Notes: generated by a model not told the origin, from the sequence alone. DNA of 64,000 bases from Bryopsis sp. KO-2023 (GCA_030272585.1 BSYQ01000002.1:6448001-6512000), one strand, 5' to 3'; counted from the stretch's first letter, positions 1 through 11,700 are shown. A program made the numbers and translations.

Positions 1-312
1 TATAAGCTAGCTCTGCCTGATACGTGGAAGCTGCATCCAGTCTTTCATATATCGAAACTAAGGCAATTTCAAGAGAGTGTCAAGTTTCCTAGAGAAGTGT
101 TAGCACCTCCAGCAATTTTAGATAATGAGGGTGAACCAGAATATGAGGTAGAGGCTATTATTAGACATCGATTTGCTGGTAGAAGAAGAAGATATTTAGT
201 TGTTTGGGTAGGTTACCCTTTGGCAGAGGCCACATGGGAGCCTGAAAACCATCTACTAAATGCCCCTATACTCTTGGCTGAGTACAAGAAAAGAGTTGGT
301 ATCAAAGGGTAG
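1..312 (+). CDS. Ty3/gypsy polyprotein, C-terminal end (integrase tail and chromodomain), partial
   Basis: The reading frame is open from base 1 to a TAG at 310-312, so the gene starts upstream of the window. The first 35 codons read LPDTWKLHPVFHISKL, the conserved HPVFH.S.L block at the end of Ty3/gypsy integrases. Residues ~43-95 form a chromodomain: YEVEAIIRHR, then YLVVWVGYP and ATWEPENHL, with the aromatic cage positions (Y, W, W/E) present. In chromoviruses this domain directs integration towards histone-marked chromatin. Only about 104 residues are in the window. The reading frame is clean, so this copy need not be old. It is a different copy, and probably a different family, from the Ty3 element at 28-34 kb, whose tail differs in sequence. 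Confidence 0.85.
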   Translation, partial: YKLALPDTWKLHPVFHISKLRQFQESVKFPREVLAPPAILDNEGEPEYEVEAIIRHRFAGRRRRYLVVWVGYPLAEATWEPENHLLNAPILLAEYKKRVGIKG

Positions 313-561
313 ATTTCAATTTGCATTTGGGTTGTCTAGCCACGAGACACTGTCTTAGAGGCTAGGTGATGGACTGGCTAAGGGAAATCCGTGGGTTTAG
401 TAGCAGAAGAGAGCATCTGGGTGTATGGGCACTTATGGGTACTAACTTTTGTGCTAAGCTAGGGATTGCTGGTATCCTAGCACAAGGCTGTAAGAGTCAG
501 CCTACTATGCAATTGAATTTTATTCTGGTGAGGGCACCAAGTCACCCCGGGGGGGAGGCAT

Positions 562-936
562 TGATACCAGCATGGGTCCCTGAGACGTCAAGGACGTCAA
601 ACAGACATTGGGATGTACACACTCGAGGTAACCACCACTACTGCCGCCGCCACTGGTCAGAACTGAAGGGTTAACGCTCAGAGCAAGAGAAAGAGAGTCA
701 AGGAGGAAAGGGTCAAGCTCTAGAGACAGCTGGGTTTGCTGGAGGCGTTGTATCAGTGGACAGTGAATGGGGACTCCCCATTGGGGAGTGAGTCAGTGGG
801 ATCAGAACGAGGAAACACCTCGGGTTATCGAACTTTAAAAGGAGTGAAGTGAGGGGACGTTTGTAACTGTTCTTGTTTGGCTACTCTGTGTGCGAACTGT
901 GTGCGTTCCAAGTGCGTGTGAGCGTGTGACCCCACA
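562..936 (+). repeat. probable 3' LTR of the flanking Ty3/gypsy element
   Basis: A purine/G run (GGGGGGGAGG, 549-558) lies 237 bp after the pol stop codon and looks like a polypurine tract. The sequence that follows starts with TGATACCAG, a plausible TG LTR start. The right limit is set at an ACA just before the LINE insertion and is uncertain, because no second LTR copy is in the window. Confidence 0.4.
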
Positions 937-943
937 AGACCCA

Positions 944-2282
944 TCCATGGGCCTGCATCCTTGGCTGATTGAACTTGTGAGGTACATGTATCAGAACTCC
1001 TCGGCGGTGGTTAGGGGGACTCGTGGCTGTTCGCGCTCGTTTGAGATGCGCCGTGGTGTGCGACAAGGCTGCCCTTTCAGTCCTCTGTTGTATACTTGTT
1101 ACCATGATAACTTTCCTCTTCTCTTGGAGCGACTGGACTTGGAACGAGTTGTTTTTGACCTGGTGAAGATCGTCGCGATGATCTTTGCGGACGACACTCT
1201 GGTGCCTTTGCGTGATGAGGAAGGTGTGCAGGCGGTGGGCGACTTGACGCTTCGGTTTGAGCAAGACTGGCATATCAAGACGAACCATGAGAAGACGGAG
1301 GTGCTTGCGGTGAACCCGGGGTCGCGTACTTCGGTTTCGTTTGGTGGACACGATGTGCCGTTGCAGCGCACGCTCAAGTATTTGGGTGTGGTGTTTTACG
1401 ATGGGCCTGGGGACGTCAACGTGTTTCGGGAGCATATTTCAAAGGTGTTGTGTGCGGGCAACGTGGCTGTTGGGCGTTTGCGTGCGAGGGCGTTTGAGAT
1501 CGGTTTGAGGGATCCACGGACTCTGGTGGCTCTCTTCAAGATGTACGTTTTGGGGAAGGTGCAGTATGCTGCGCCGGTTTGGGTGTTCTTTCTGACTCAG
1601 CAGCACAAGCGGGAGCTGAACGATCTGTTGGTGCGTTACCTAAAATCGGTGCTACGTCTTCCGACGAGGGCGCTGAAGAATTTCGTGTATGGGCCCGCAT
1701 CCCACGCGGGCGATGCTGTTCTGGTTGCGTGGTCAGCCGGATTCTCGGCGTTCTTGGTGGGTTCAGTTTCGTGATATGGTGAGACGCTTTGTTCCACAGT
1801 TCGATGGGTTTGTGGAGGTGGACGTGGCGACCTGGGCGCGTGCCTATAAGGCAGATATTGTGGGTCAGCTGCGTTCCCGACATCCGCGTATCGTGGCGTA
1901 TTATAATCGGTTCAAACCGACGTTTTGTTACACGAACGCGTTGTCTTCTTTTACGGATTTGGGTTTGCGTACGACTTGGGTGCGTTTTCGGGCTCGTCTT
2001 CACGGTTTGGAGATCGATGCTGTGGACTTGAGTGATAGAGACGTGCCTTTGAACGAGAGGTATTGTCCGTTTTGTTTGGCCGCTGGGGTTTCGACGCCTG
2101 AAAACGAGGTGCATTTTCTTTTTGCTTGTCCGCTTTATGTGCGGTTGCGTGTGAACTCGGTCGTGGAAGAGAGTCGTGGCTCTCTATTTCGTTTGTTTAA
2201 TTGTCCGGGGCAGGTTCGTGTGGCTGTTTATATTCGCCGGGCGCTCGCCTTGCGTAGGGAGTGGTTGGACGCTCGTTCGTAG
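944..2282 (+). pseudogene. LINE reverse transcriptase, frameshifted by internal deletion
   Basis: The first frame (to about 1690) encodes RT palm motifs: RRGVRQGCPFSPLLY (motif with GxxQGxPxSPxL) followed by the catalytic FADDT. The frame then breaks. A second frame from about 1689 to 2282 continues the same protein and carries a zinc knuckle (CPFC...E..H.LFACP) typical of LINE ORF2 C-termini. Comparison with copy D shows that about 33 codons after FVY are deleted here, which causes the frame change. The protein cannot be made intact. The N-terminal endonuclease region is missing through 5' truncation. Confidence 0.85.
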
Positions 2283-2651
2283 TGGGCTTGTAGCGACTGG
2301 TGGTGTTTGTTTTTCGTTGTTCTGGATGTTTCGTTTGATGGGGAAGTTGGTGTTCTTCGTTGTTTGCTTTGTTTGTTGGGCGCTCGCTCCGGGTTTCTGA
2401 GTTGGAAGCGACCGATTCTTGTGTTTGGTTTTATGTTTTGACGTTTGGGCTCTTTCTTGAGTTTCGATTGGGGATTTCTGGTTTCAGAGACGTTGGAACT
2501 TTTTTGTTTTAGGAGATTTTGTTCATTTAGGAGTTGATTACATTCAGAGGCTTTTGCCTTGCTTCGAACGTTGGGACACGATTCACTCATGTATGTCGTT
2601 GCAACAGGGCGGTTTGCCCTACGCAACTTGTAATCCTTGTCTCCTTGTATC
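944..2651 (+). mobile_element. LINE (non-LTR retrotransposon) copy A, 5'-truncated
   Basis: This insertion is bounded by a 9-bp target-site duplication, CAAGACCCA, at 935-943 and 2652-2660. It begins inside the reverse transcriptase gene, runs through the stop at 2280-2282 and a ~360-bp 3' UTR, and ends in a short repeat tail (AATCCTTGTCTCCTTGTATC). The same 3' UTR occurs in four other copies in the window (B-E). The right flank of the LTR is displaced beyond 2652. Confidence 0.85.
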
Positions 2652-2660
2652 CAAGACCCA

Positions 2661-3145
2661 GCCGAACTCGATAAGGAAAGTCGTCGACGAAGACGTCACA
2701 GTCGTCGTCGGGCGGTATCAATAATAACGGTATATTTTGACCGGAAACAAATGAAATTCGATCGGGCTCCAGATGTTTTCGGACGAGAATTCCGCCAAAG
2801 GAGTTCTTTCTGAGCAATCATACAAAAAATTGAGAAACAAATCAAAAAAATCTTCGATTCTACTCAAAAAGTTGATATTGAAAACTAGAGCTACTTGTTT
2901 CCCATCAGACAAATGAAAGAGCAAAAGTTTACCAGCGTGCAACAGTTGTTAAAGAGAGATGCATTATGCAGTGGAGTCCAACCGACGTCACATTTCTCAT
3001 CAACATTGGCCCCTGAACACGGACGACAACGCACGACGGGAAGCAACTATTAGTTGTCTCTTTTTGAACGCACAAATTGAAGAGGCACACCAAAAAAGTT
3101 TCAAGGGAAACCAAAGTTTTTCTTTTTTCCTGGGAAGAAAACCGA
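2661..3145. other. spacer between LINE A and DIRS element 1
   Basis: No coding frame of interest was found. The first part should be the displaced target of LINE A. From about 2740 the sequence becomes A+T rich. Nothing else is recognised. Confidence 0.5.
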
Positions 3146-3288
3146 ATTTATGACGGAAAATCGTTGGGGCAGTCCCACCCAAGAACACGGACACACATGA
3201 ACACTAAATAATAAAATACAGCATCTTAAAATAAAAACCAGAATTGTCCCAATAAACACAGCCATTGTTTTGATAGAATCATTTTGCC
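3146..3288 (-). repeat. DIRS-1 split repeat B2 (element terminus)
   Basis: This 143-bp repeat runs from ATTTATGACGG to TTTTGCC and matches 3702-3844. Confidence 0.85.
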
Positions 3289-3422
3289 TTCTCAAAGAAG
3301 AATATCCCAGTTTGGCTTTTCGGAGCCAGAGAGCGACAAAAACCCATAAAATCCATAAAAACCCATTTATCCAAACTTCCTAATGTAATTCAAAAAGCCG
3401 ATAGACCGGGCGGGTGGGTGGG

Positions 3423-3703
3423 AGAGCAGAAAAGTGAATAGCAAAACAAATGGCCCGCTTATATCCTTGCTGTGCAGCACTACAGTCGTACAGCGGTGCT
3501 GTGCTGTGCATTGTAATGCTGCAATCAGAACCGCACAAACTAAATGTCTGACTGCCACCCTGGCAGCACCAGAACCACCGAATACGCACATCAAATCCTG
3601 ACCACTCAAACGAGTACAGCTAAGCCAAGTACCTCCACAATCACGAAACTACCCGCCCTGTGCCCAACTGCCGCATAAACTTTTCAACTGACGTTGAAGA
3701 CAT
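3423..3703 (-). repeat. DIRS-1 split repeat A2
   Basis: This 281-bp repeat runs from AGAGCAGAAAAG to AAGACAT and matches 7194-7474. It abuts B1. A 134-bp non-repeated spacer (3289-3422) separates it from B2. Confidence 0.85.
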
Positions 3704-3844
3704 TTATGACGGAAAATCGTTGGGGCAGTCCCACCCAAGAACACGGACACACATGAACACTAAATAATAAAATACAGCATCTTAAAATAAAAACCAGAAT
3801 TGTCCCAATAAACACAGCCATTGTTTTGATAGAATCATTTTGCC
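3702..3844 (-). repeat. DIRS-1 split repeat B1
   Basis: Second copy of the 143-bp B repeat, immediately next to A2. The shared AT at 3702-3703 is the likely recombination core. Confidence 0.85.
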
Positions 3845-4744
3845 CCATAACCATCGATGCGCGTGATGGGGGCAGGGAGTCCTCGCTCACCAGCACAGCG
3901 GAAGATGCCTTCGATCCCGCGAACAAGCGGGGGCCCAAGGGGTCGGCAGGCGCCGTCAAGTCCACGTTCGGTTAAGCCACCTGGAAGAACCCGCTCCAAT
4001 GAACCCGAACGTGGACCCTCTACCTGGGATGTCCGTATTGACTGCTGCTGTAGCCCCTCCCTCAGAGCTGGTAGCTCATCCAATCGCCAGAGGCATAATT
4101 CTAGAAAACGTGGGCCACGAGAGCCTCATTGCTTTCCCGCACATGGCCTCCTTGTTTTATTGTTTCCTCCTATTACCAAGAATGCCTCGCCGGGCAAATG
4201 CCATCGATAGCAGAAACATTAAAATGCACAACAACACGTCGTGCCACACCTCGATAGTGGTATCATCGGTCAGAGCTGCCAAATACCTCCAGTATGGCTG
4301 CCGGGAACGCGTGGAGTCCATCCTCCGTTGCAGTTGCATGTTCACCCGGTCAGCAGCCCATTGACCATCGACGTGATTATCAGCAAGTTGTACCCAAAAG
4401 AGCCACATCAGGCTCGATATCGAATAAAATGTGGAGGTGGCGCTGCTGCACTTCAGAGTGCCACTGGACTTGAACGTATCAGCAGAAACCAGCACCGCCC
4501 CTCCTGTTCCTGAGCGTCGGAATGCTCCAAAGTCTTCCCCACGATACGGAACCAAAAATTTTGCCTCTTTCTTCTCGTTAAGAGGACTTTGCCACACTGT
4601 TGGAACGGGATCCCCAGTTGTTGCCTCGTGCCCAAACGTGCAAAACTGTTCCATTGTTTCCAACCACTGCGAAAGCAAAATCACCTGTCGCTCCAGATCG
4701 ATGTCGATGATTTTGTCGCACCAATAAACCAAAAAACCAACAGG
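3845..4744 (-). other. DIRS-1 3' region where a recombinase would be expected
   Basis: In autonomous relatives the tyrosine recombinase follows RT-RNase H. Here only an open stretch in the RT frame (4157-4744) is present. It contains hydrophobic segments such as DVLLCILMFLLSMAF and none of the R...HxxR...Y recombinase signature. I see no recombinase in the other minus frames. The segment may be degenerate, or it may have replaced the recombinase gene. Confidence 0.4.
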
Positions 4745-6799
4745 TTACCATCCTGGCAAACCCGTCTTGAAAACGCTCCAGCGCCAATAGCTCGCGCCTG
4801 GAGGTGTTTGCCCTCCGAATCTCCCGGGCAGGATCGTCGCCGCATTGGGATTCAGAACTGTGATCAGAGTTGCCTCAGCCATCAGGTCTTGATGCCACCA
4901 TCGGTCCAACCAACGTGGCACCAACAGCAGGCATGGGAGGGAGTGCTCCAGAAGGTGCTTCACTACTTCTGGAACGTTCTCGATGGGAGGGAACACCCAG
5001 TTCCTCTCCGCCCTCCACAGGTCCAACCTCTGATTCATGCAATTCGTCCCCTCCGTCCCTGGCTCGCGATCCAGACTGTTGAATCTCCCAAGCTGTCGTG
5101 TACCCAACGAGGCAAAGCGGTCGATCGTCAGATGAAACCGCTCCTGCAGCTTCTCGAAGATCTTCGGGTTCAACCTGTACTCTTGCTTCTCCGAAAGCCG
5201 CGACAGCGCATCGGGGTACACGTTCTGAGCGCTGGGAATCCACTCCACTTGGAAATCAATGTTCATGGCTTCCAATAGCCAATAGAGCCGCTTGTACTCC
5301 TGGAACAACGGACTCGAACGCGAACATTGACTCCGTAATATGGCAGCAATCACCTGACTGTCGGTGATGCACTTCAAACGCCGATCCCTGATCTTGTCTT
5401 TGAAGGCCTTGACTGCCAAACCCACTGCTTGCAGCTCTCGTAGGTTTATATGCTCTTCCCCCGTCCAGAATCCTGCCGCCAAAGCCATCGGTGGGGCGTC
5501 CTCCGAAGCCTTCTCATGGATCTTCAGAGACGCTCCCCATCCCGTCAAGCTGGCATCCACCGCGAGGTCTCCCGAATGAGGTGGCCGCCATATGCACATC
5601 GTGGTCTTCTCGGGAGACAGCTGCTCCCAATACCGTAGTGCTGCGATGGCAGGCCGTGAAACCTGCACTCTGGTGCTCCAGTTCTTCTTGCCTTTGAGAC
5701 AATCGTACAGGTGGCGCAGCCAGAACCTCGTTCCTTTGATTGCGGGGGCGCATGACTGGGCGAAACCCAGAAAAGAGGCCAGTTTCCTGGCCGGTATGCG
5801 ACGGCCACTCCTGAGGATCTGTAGTCTCAAAGTAAGAGCATGTTTTCGAAGGCGCTCCAGCCTGTGTGGTGGGAGCACAAACAACGCTGCCTGGCTGTCC
5901 ACGAGGAACCCCAAATGTTGCAGCTTCTGGCAGGGATCCCACACACACTTGGAGTCCTTCCACGATATCCCCATCTGATCGAATATTCCTCTGATGATTC
6001 GACCAAAAATTCTCAACTCTGCAGCCGAGGAATGCATGCAGAGAAAATCATCCAAGTACCACGTTAATCTCACTCTCTTCTCGTTTCTATAACGCTTCCA
6101 GTACTCGTACAAAAAATCATCTGTTCCCTCTTTTTTCATTTCTTTTATCATCCCTGGGTTTCTCAAAAACCTGACCAAATTCTTAATCAAATCACAATAA
6201 ATTTTAGGCGAACCCCTGAATCCAAACGGCAACACCTCGCACTGGAAACGTTCACCATCCACTTCGAATTGAAAGAATTTCTTATGATCTGGATGAATCC
6301 CGACGTGAAAAAAGGCGTCCTTCAAATCGAACTTAATCAAAAAATCGTTCTGGCGCAGCATATGAGGCAACGAGCGCAAATCCTCGTAATGCACAGGGTA
6401 GGGCAACACCTGTGCATTTAAAGGCCTCAAGTCTATTATCAGACGCTGCCCAGTTCTATTTCCAAATTCATCCTTTTTGGGTACCAAAAATGATCGGCTG
6501 ACATGAGCCGATTTATCAGGATTATCCACGATGCTAATAGCACCCTTCTCTAGATAATCCTTTCTGATTTCTCTCCATTCTTTTCTTTGAGTTTCTGACT
6601 TAAGAAAAGATCCACTGAACTGCTGCGTTCGTGGTACACCATCAAACCGCACTTTCACACCACCTGAGATAACTCGCAGTACCTCTTGCGACGTACCAAT
6701 TCGTCGCCACTGACTCACATTGCGTCGTACTTTCAATGCAGTCCATTGCGCGGACAGGTCATCTAACCCTTGTGTCCTTGTTTCCACGTCCTCTCCCAT
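4745..6799 (-). CDS. DIRS-type reverse transcriptase-RNase H
   Basis: 684 residues with an ATG start. RT motifs in order: LIIDLRPLN (~125), FDLKDAFFHVGI (~155), LPFGFRGSP (~190) and WYLDDFL (~245; the YLDD catalytic box). RNase H follows: VDASLTGWGASL (~415), INLRELQAV and CITDSQVIAAIL, ending in YPDALSRL, a hallmark of DIRS/Ngaro RNase H. The tail (IDRFAS..., WVFPPI, LLLVPRW) corresponds to the methyltransferase-like segment that follows RNase H in DIRS elements, but here the NPP[FY] core is FPPI, so catalysis is unlikely. The protein copies the element's RNA in the cytoplasm or nucleus. After its TAA the same frame stays open for about 195 more codons. Confidence 0.88.
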   Translation of the reverse strand: MGEDVETRTQGLDDLSAQWTALKVRRNVSQWRRIGTSQEVLRVISGGVKVRFDGVPRTQQFSGSFLKSETQRKEWREIRKDYLEKGAISIVDNPDKSAHVSRSFLVPKKDEFGNRTGQRLIIDLRPLNAQVLPYPVHYEDLRSLPHMLRQNDFLIKFDLKDAFFHVGIHPDHKKFFQFEVDGERFQCEVLPFGFRGSPKIYCDLIKNLVRFLRNPGMIKEMKKEGTDDFLYEYWKRYRNEKRVRLTWYLDDFLCMHSSAAELRIFGRIIRGIFDQMGISWKDSKCVWDPCQKLQHLGFLVDSQAALFVLPPHRLERLRKHALTLRLQILRSGRRIPARKLASFLGFAQSCAPAIKGTRFWLRHLYDCLKGKKNWSTRVQVSRPAIAALRYWEQLSPEKTTMCIWRPPHSGDLAVDASLTGWGASLKIHEKASEDAPPMALAAGFWTGEEHINLRELQAVGLAVKAFKDKIRDRRLKCITDSQVIAAILRSQCSRSSPLFQEYKRLYWLLEAMNIDFQVEWIPSAQNVYPDALSRLSEKQEYRLNPKIFEKLQERFHLTIDRFASLGTRQLGRFNSLDREPGTEGTNCMNQRLDLWRAERNWVFPPIENVPEVVKHLLEHSLPCLLLVPRWLDRWWHQDLMAEATLITVLNPNAATILPGRFGGQTPPGASYWRWSVFKTGLPGW

Positions 6800-7193
6800 G
6801 ACCCCAGTCGTTCTGTTTGCGTTCCTTTTTCCCTTAGTGAGCGCCCTTTGTAGCTCCTGATCCTGTATTCCCGTTTCTTCACAGCACGCAGGTACAGCAG
6901 TACAAACCCTAGCTTGCTGGCCCCATCATTTGGCGCACCAGAGCAAGGGTTCGGCGCAGCTCAGCACTTGGAGCGAACAGCAGGTGCCTTGGACGTGGTT
7001 TTGGGCGAGACAGCGGCTGCGAATTGTCGTTTTGGCCGCTCACAAGCGACCCCTCCACGAATTCGTCGATGTAGTGCCCCAGGTCGCGACCAGGTAGGTG
7101 TTATGCGCGTTGATGAGCCTCTTCCAGAGAGTGTCGCTCCGCACACTGAGATCTCCTTACAAGGAGCCAGCAAAAGGTTGCTGGGCTGCTCGA

Positions 7194-7474
7194 AGAGCAG
7201 AAAAGTGAATAGCAAAACAAATGGCCCGCTTATATCCTTGCTGTGCAGCACTACAGTCGTACAGCGGTGCTGTGCTGTGCATTGTAATGCTGCAATCAGA
7301 ACCGCACAAACTAAATGTCTGACTGCCACCCTGGCAGCACCAGAACCACCGAATACGCACATCAAATCCTGACCACTCAAACGAGTACAGCTAAGCCAAG
7401 TACCTCCACAATCACGAAACTACCCGCCCTGTGCCCAACTGCCGCATAAACTTTTCAACTGACGTTGAAGACAT
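7194..7474 (-). repeat. DIRS-1 split repeat A1 (element terminus)
   Basis: 281-bp copy of A2 at the 5' end of the element as read on the minus strand. Confidence 0.85.
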
Positions 7475-7566
7475 AATGTTTTCACAGAGTATCGTCGACA
7501 CGAGAAATTTTTTAAGCTCTACACAACTTCCAATGAGGAATCCCGATCACTCAAAATGGTACACAG
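7475..7566. other. short spacer between DIRS-1 and the long LTR element
   Basis: 92 bp with no recognisable feature. It ends in ACACAG immediately before the LTR start TGATAG. Confidence 0.4.
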
Positions 7567-7867
7567 TGATAGGGTAAAAGATCTACCCTAAGGAAACAGA
7601 CAAAGGCCAGGCGTCGAAGACGTCCCAGGCCATAGAAGGGAACGGGGGAACTCGTTATTACACCCTTAACCCCCTCAAACACCCTCGACCCAGTGGTAGG
7701 GCTAAAGACCACAAGCAAGAAGTTTTTCCTATAGAAGTGTCCCCACCTAAGTAACCCTGGGTCGTACACATCACACTAACACACACACAGTCACGCTTAA
7801 ACGCGATCAGCCCATCTAACTACGGGATACCACTAGAAACCATCTAACCAAGCCATAACTACTATCA
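7567..7867 (-). repeat. LTR of the large element, left copy (3' LTR)
   Basis: 301 bp, TGATAG...CTATCA. The adjacent C-rich tract at 7868-7882 is the polypurine tract of the minus strand. Confidence 0.8.
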
Positions 7868-9519
7868 ACTTCTTCCCCCCCCGGGGCGAGCCACGTCCTC
7901 GGGGCTTAGAAAAGATAAAAGCATGAAAAATAAAAACCCAATAGAACCCCAACAAACAGAAAATAGACATAAGAGATGCCCCATAACATCCCCATCTCCC
8001 ATTTACTGAGTTAACATCTTGGACAGCTTGAGGCACATGCTCTGACAGCGTGTCTTCCTCCTCGAGATCTTGCACACATAGTGGCGCAGTGCGGGCAATC
8101 AACCGCATCTCTGGCGGGATGCCACACGAAGAACCGCTCTTCGGACGTCACACGTCCCACTGACTCACGCGTCCCCTTCCGACCGTGACAACCAACTATC
8201 TCCCAAGTGCTTCCGCAAAGTCTCGTAGGTATCTTACTCAGCTTCCACATTGATGTTCGTTCTTCAAGTATTTTTCCATGATTCGCACTCCGATCTTTCA
8301 ATGGATTAGGTTCAAAACATTGTTTTGATGGCACCTGTCGAGAGTGACGTACCGTAATCCGTTCACTCGCTTGATCTACTCAACGTTAGAGTGAGATCTC
8401 TCTCCTCCAGCGCTTCCGTCTTTGTATAAATAGTTGCACGCTGGACCAAGCATCCAGACTTCCGCAAGTCAATCAGCTGCTCGGTTCCCAGATGCATTCC
8501 TTGGAGTTAATCGTTGCCCTTATGGCGCTTCAACGTTCAAGTCCAGCGACACCTTTGTAGGTTCGGCCGCACACCCAGATAATCAACATTTATATATTGG
8601 GACGACGAAACCTTGCATATGTTTAAGAAAATGCTCGCCGGTAACTCCTTCCACTAAACAATCGTTCCACTCGAAGTCTTTTTCTTTGATTCACTTCCCT
8701 AGAAAACTAGGAAATCAAGTCAATTTGCAGTCCTTGGTCAAACCGCTCCACCTCCGACATCACGTTGCTGTCTGCTTCTGTAGACCATAGCATAATATTG
8801 ATTCTCCATCGGATTCAAGGTTTGACGTCGCTCCATCACTGATAATCCACGTCAACCATCCCTTGATCTCGCAAGTTTTGGAAATCAATCAGTATCCTGT
8901 TGCACTTTGGCCATCTGTACAAGCTCCCGTCCACAGACAACACTTGATTTTCGACTCCAACTCATCCGCGAGTGTTGCCTACGCACTCCGAATGTATCCA
9001 ACAACCCCTCACGTTGTTCGTATCGTTCCACCACCCGGTGTGGTGGTTTTCTTTCTCCTCGCCGATAGGATTGAGCAGAGGTACTAACAACCAATGATGA
9101 CATGCGGACTTGCACTGATGTCTTCAGTGGCCACCGGCCCATCAGCCCAATTCATAGTCCGTTCGACGGTTGGACACCCGACGAATTCTATACCCATGTC
9201 TCATGTTTGTTTTCCATACTCCACCGCCTCGCATCTTCGAGAGAGACGTCCAACAATGCTCACATTGTTTTTAACACCCAGGACCTCCCGGATAAAGTCC
9301 TCTTGGGTGCAATTCGACCACCTGAATGTGGACTCCCTTTTTTGTCCATCATTCGCAAGACCCACCGCCTTGCCTCGGACCTTTCCAAGTTCCCCTGCCC
9401 ATTGGCAAACTTGAGGTCCTTTTTGAGAAGAGAACAGAAGTTTCCAAACTTCTTACAGTTCTCACGATGCACCAAGGTGTATCGATCAAAAACCATCAAC
9501 CTAGAGGAAAGTTGCGGTC

Positions 9520-9625
9520 AACACTTCCTCTCCAGCAGGAAAACACCTTTTCTTGATGCTTCCACTCAGATTTTCACGCTGATGTCTATGGACCCGTCAC
9601 CAACATCCAAATACCTCTTTACCGG
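9520..9625 (+). pseudogene. degraded Ty1/copia-like integrase relic 1
   Basis: A conceptual reading on the plus strand gives FHADVYGPV, which resembles the H-[TS]-D-[VL]-[CY]-G-P start of copia integrase cores. Surrounding frames are full of stops. The relic lies antisense to the enclosing LTR element. The assignment rests on short motifs only. Confidence 0.35.
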
Positions 9626-10092
9626 ATTCTCATCCAGGCACCATTCCAAAGAGACAATCAGTCTTCGCTTCTATTGAAGGAGCTGATGCTTCCTATTTCA
9701 TCATCCTATTTATTGCCATCCCTTCTGGTGTACTCGAGTGTATGATGTTGTGATCACATGTCCATGACTTGGATTGATCGTCCTCAACTTTCAGTTCAAC
9801 AGGAACCACTAACTGTTGTCCTTCAGTTTCCTCCCTTGATGAAAAGCACTCATCTTCAAAGCTCCAAGGTGCTCTTTGTCGAATTTGAGGTCATTCACGT
9901 GCAGGTTTACCGAACTTTATCCTGGACAAAGATTCTGTAACTCTTGTCCTTTCTTCCTTTTAACAGAACCCATCTCTGTGGTCTAAGGTCCTGAAGCTCA
10001 GCCGGATGCTAGGTATCATCCGTTCTACACTCTACTCGTGTTCTTTGCCAGCCTAGCTCACCATAGCCTCGGCTCCAATGCTAGCCAACAGC

Positions 10093-10828
10093 AGAAACAG
10101 AAACAGAATTACAAGTTGCGTAGGGCAAACCGCCCTGTTGCAACGACATACATGAGTGAATTGTGTCCCAACGTTCGAAGCAAGGCAAAAGCCTCTGAAT
10201 GTAATCAACTCCTAAATGAACAAAATCTCCTAAAACAAAAAAGTTCCAACGTCGCTGAAACCAGAAATCCCCAATCGAAACTCAAGAAAGAGCCCAAACG
10301 TCAAAACATAAAACCAAACACAAGAAGCGGTCGCTTCCAACTCAGAAACCCAGAGCGAGCGCCCAACAAACAAAGCAAACAACAAAGAACACCAACTTCC
10401 CCATCAAACGAAACATCCAGAACAACGAAAAACAAACACCACCAGTCGCGACAAGCCCACTACGAACGAGCGTCCAACCACTCCCTACGCAAGGCGAGCG
10501 CCCGGCGAATATAAACAGCCACACGAACCTGCCCCGGACAATTAAACAAACGAAACAGAGAGCCACGACTCTCTTCCACGACCGAGTTCACACGCAACCG
10601 CACATAAAGCGGACAAGCAAAAAGAAAATGCACCTCGTTTTCAGGCGTCGAAACCCCAGCGGCCAAACAAAACGGACAATACCTCTCGTTCAAAGGCACG
10701 TCTCTATCACTCAAGTCCACAGCATCGATCTCCAAACCGTGAAGACGAGCCCGAAAACGCACCCAAGTCGTACGCAAACCCAAATCCGTAAAAGAAGACA
10801 GCGACTTCGTGTAACAAAACGTCGGTGT
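10093..10828 (-). mobile_element. LINE copy B, 5'-truncated
   Basis: The copy is flanked by an 11-bp target duplication TAGCCAACAGC at 10082-10092 and 10829-10839. It contains the last ~120 codons (zinc knuckle and C-terminus, stop near 10460) and the full 3' UTR of the family. Its 3' tail is not the usual (CCTTGTAT)n but repeats of TGTTTC (read on the minus strand). A few substitutions separate it from copies A, C and D (for example ALALGF instead of ALAPGF in a shadow frame). Confidence 0.85.
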
Positions 10829-11700
10829 TAGCCAACAGCTAACACCGTCTCCACTTGTCTCTTGCAGGTTATCTGGATACTCCATCCAGTGGGGATCCTC
10901 GTGACCTAGACCATGGCCACCTTCGGAACGCAAGCCAGCTCCGCATTTCATGCTGTTAATTGGAGTTGCTGATCCACCGCAACTCCTGTGATTCGGACCT
11001 AGGGATCTCTTCATCACACTTACGTCCTGCAAGTAACCTCCTATGAGCGTTCTACTCGTGAGGACTTCCACAGTAGACACGACTCCAAAAGCCTTGATAA
11101 ACTTCTCTGTTGCCATCAAGCTTTTCTGTTCCTCAACTTTTGACCTCTGATTACCATCTCGGAACCGAAGTTTTAGGCCTAGCTTCCCAAGCTACCTACC
11201 AACTTCATCTCTCCTTTACGGATTTCAAACTTAAAGAGCTCCCAGCTCGGTGGATATCTCTTGTTAGGTCCCCAATTAAGCTATACACGGTTCTCATCCT
11301 TGAACAAGGTTTGGACCGGCCGATGTCTGGCGACTATACCGCTTTCCCACGGCCTTTCACCAACCACCCCCTCCTGGTGGTGACCAGCAGGCACTCGGTG
11401 CTCTGCCTTGGCGTGCTTTATCACGCAGCCAACATCGGTAGACAACTCCCACTAGCGTCATTTAGCTTGAATTCGGATGACCAACACTTGTCAATCCACT
11501 TCTCCATGGAGGACCATTGCTCTCTTTCCACAAATGATACCTCCTTATCCTCTGGAAAGATTTGCCAGGGATGTCCCACGCTCAGTGGTTCTCCTCCGTT
11601 ATCCCTGCAATCCGGTCTTGTGGTTACAAGCTGGATCATCAGTCAATGCAATTCGTTGCAACATCCAACAGTCACATAACCTATATGGTCATCAAACCAA

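Larger units (their letters stand above)
3146..7474 (-). mobile_element. DIRS-order retrotransposon 1 with split direct repeats
   Basis: On the minus strand the order is A1 (7474-7194), RT-RNase H gene, B1 (3844-3702), A2 (3703-3423), B2 (3288-3146). The A copies are 281 bp and the B copies 143 bp, and they look essentially identical by eye. B1 and A2 share their 2-bp junction (AT). A1-ORFs-B1-A2-B2 is the split direct repeat arrangement known from Ngaro/PAT/Kangaroo-type DIRS elements, which replicate through a circular intermediate and integrate with a tyrosine recombinase rather than an integrase. No gag and no recombinase could be recognised, so this copy is probably non-autonomous. Confidence 0.82.

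Noticed and set aside
3367-3609. Small minus-strand ORF in DIRS-1 repeats, duplicated at 7157-7380
   Set aside because: It lies in the A repeat and is present twice only because the repeat is; no start context or domain.
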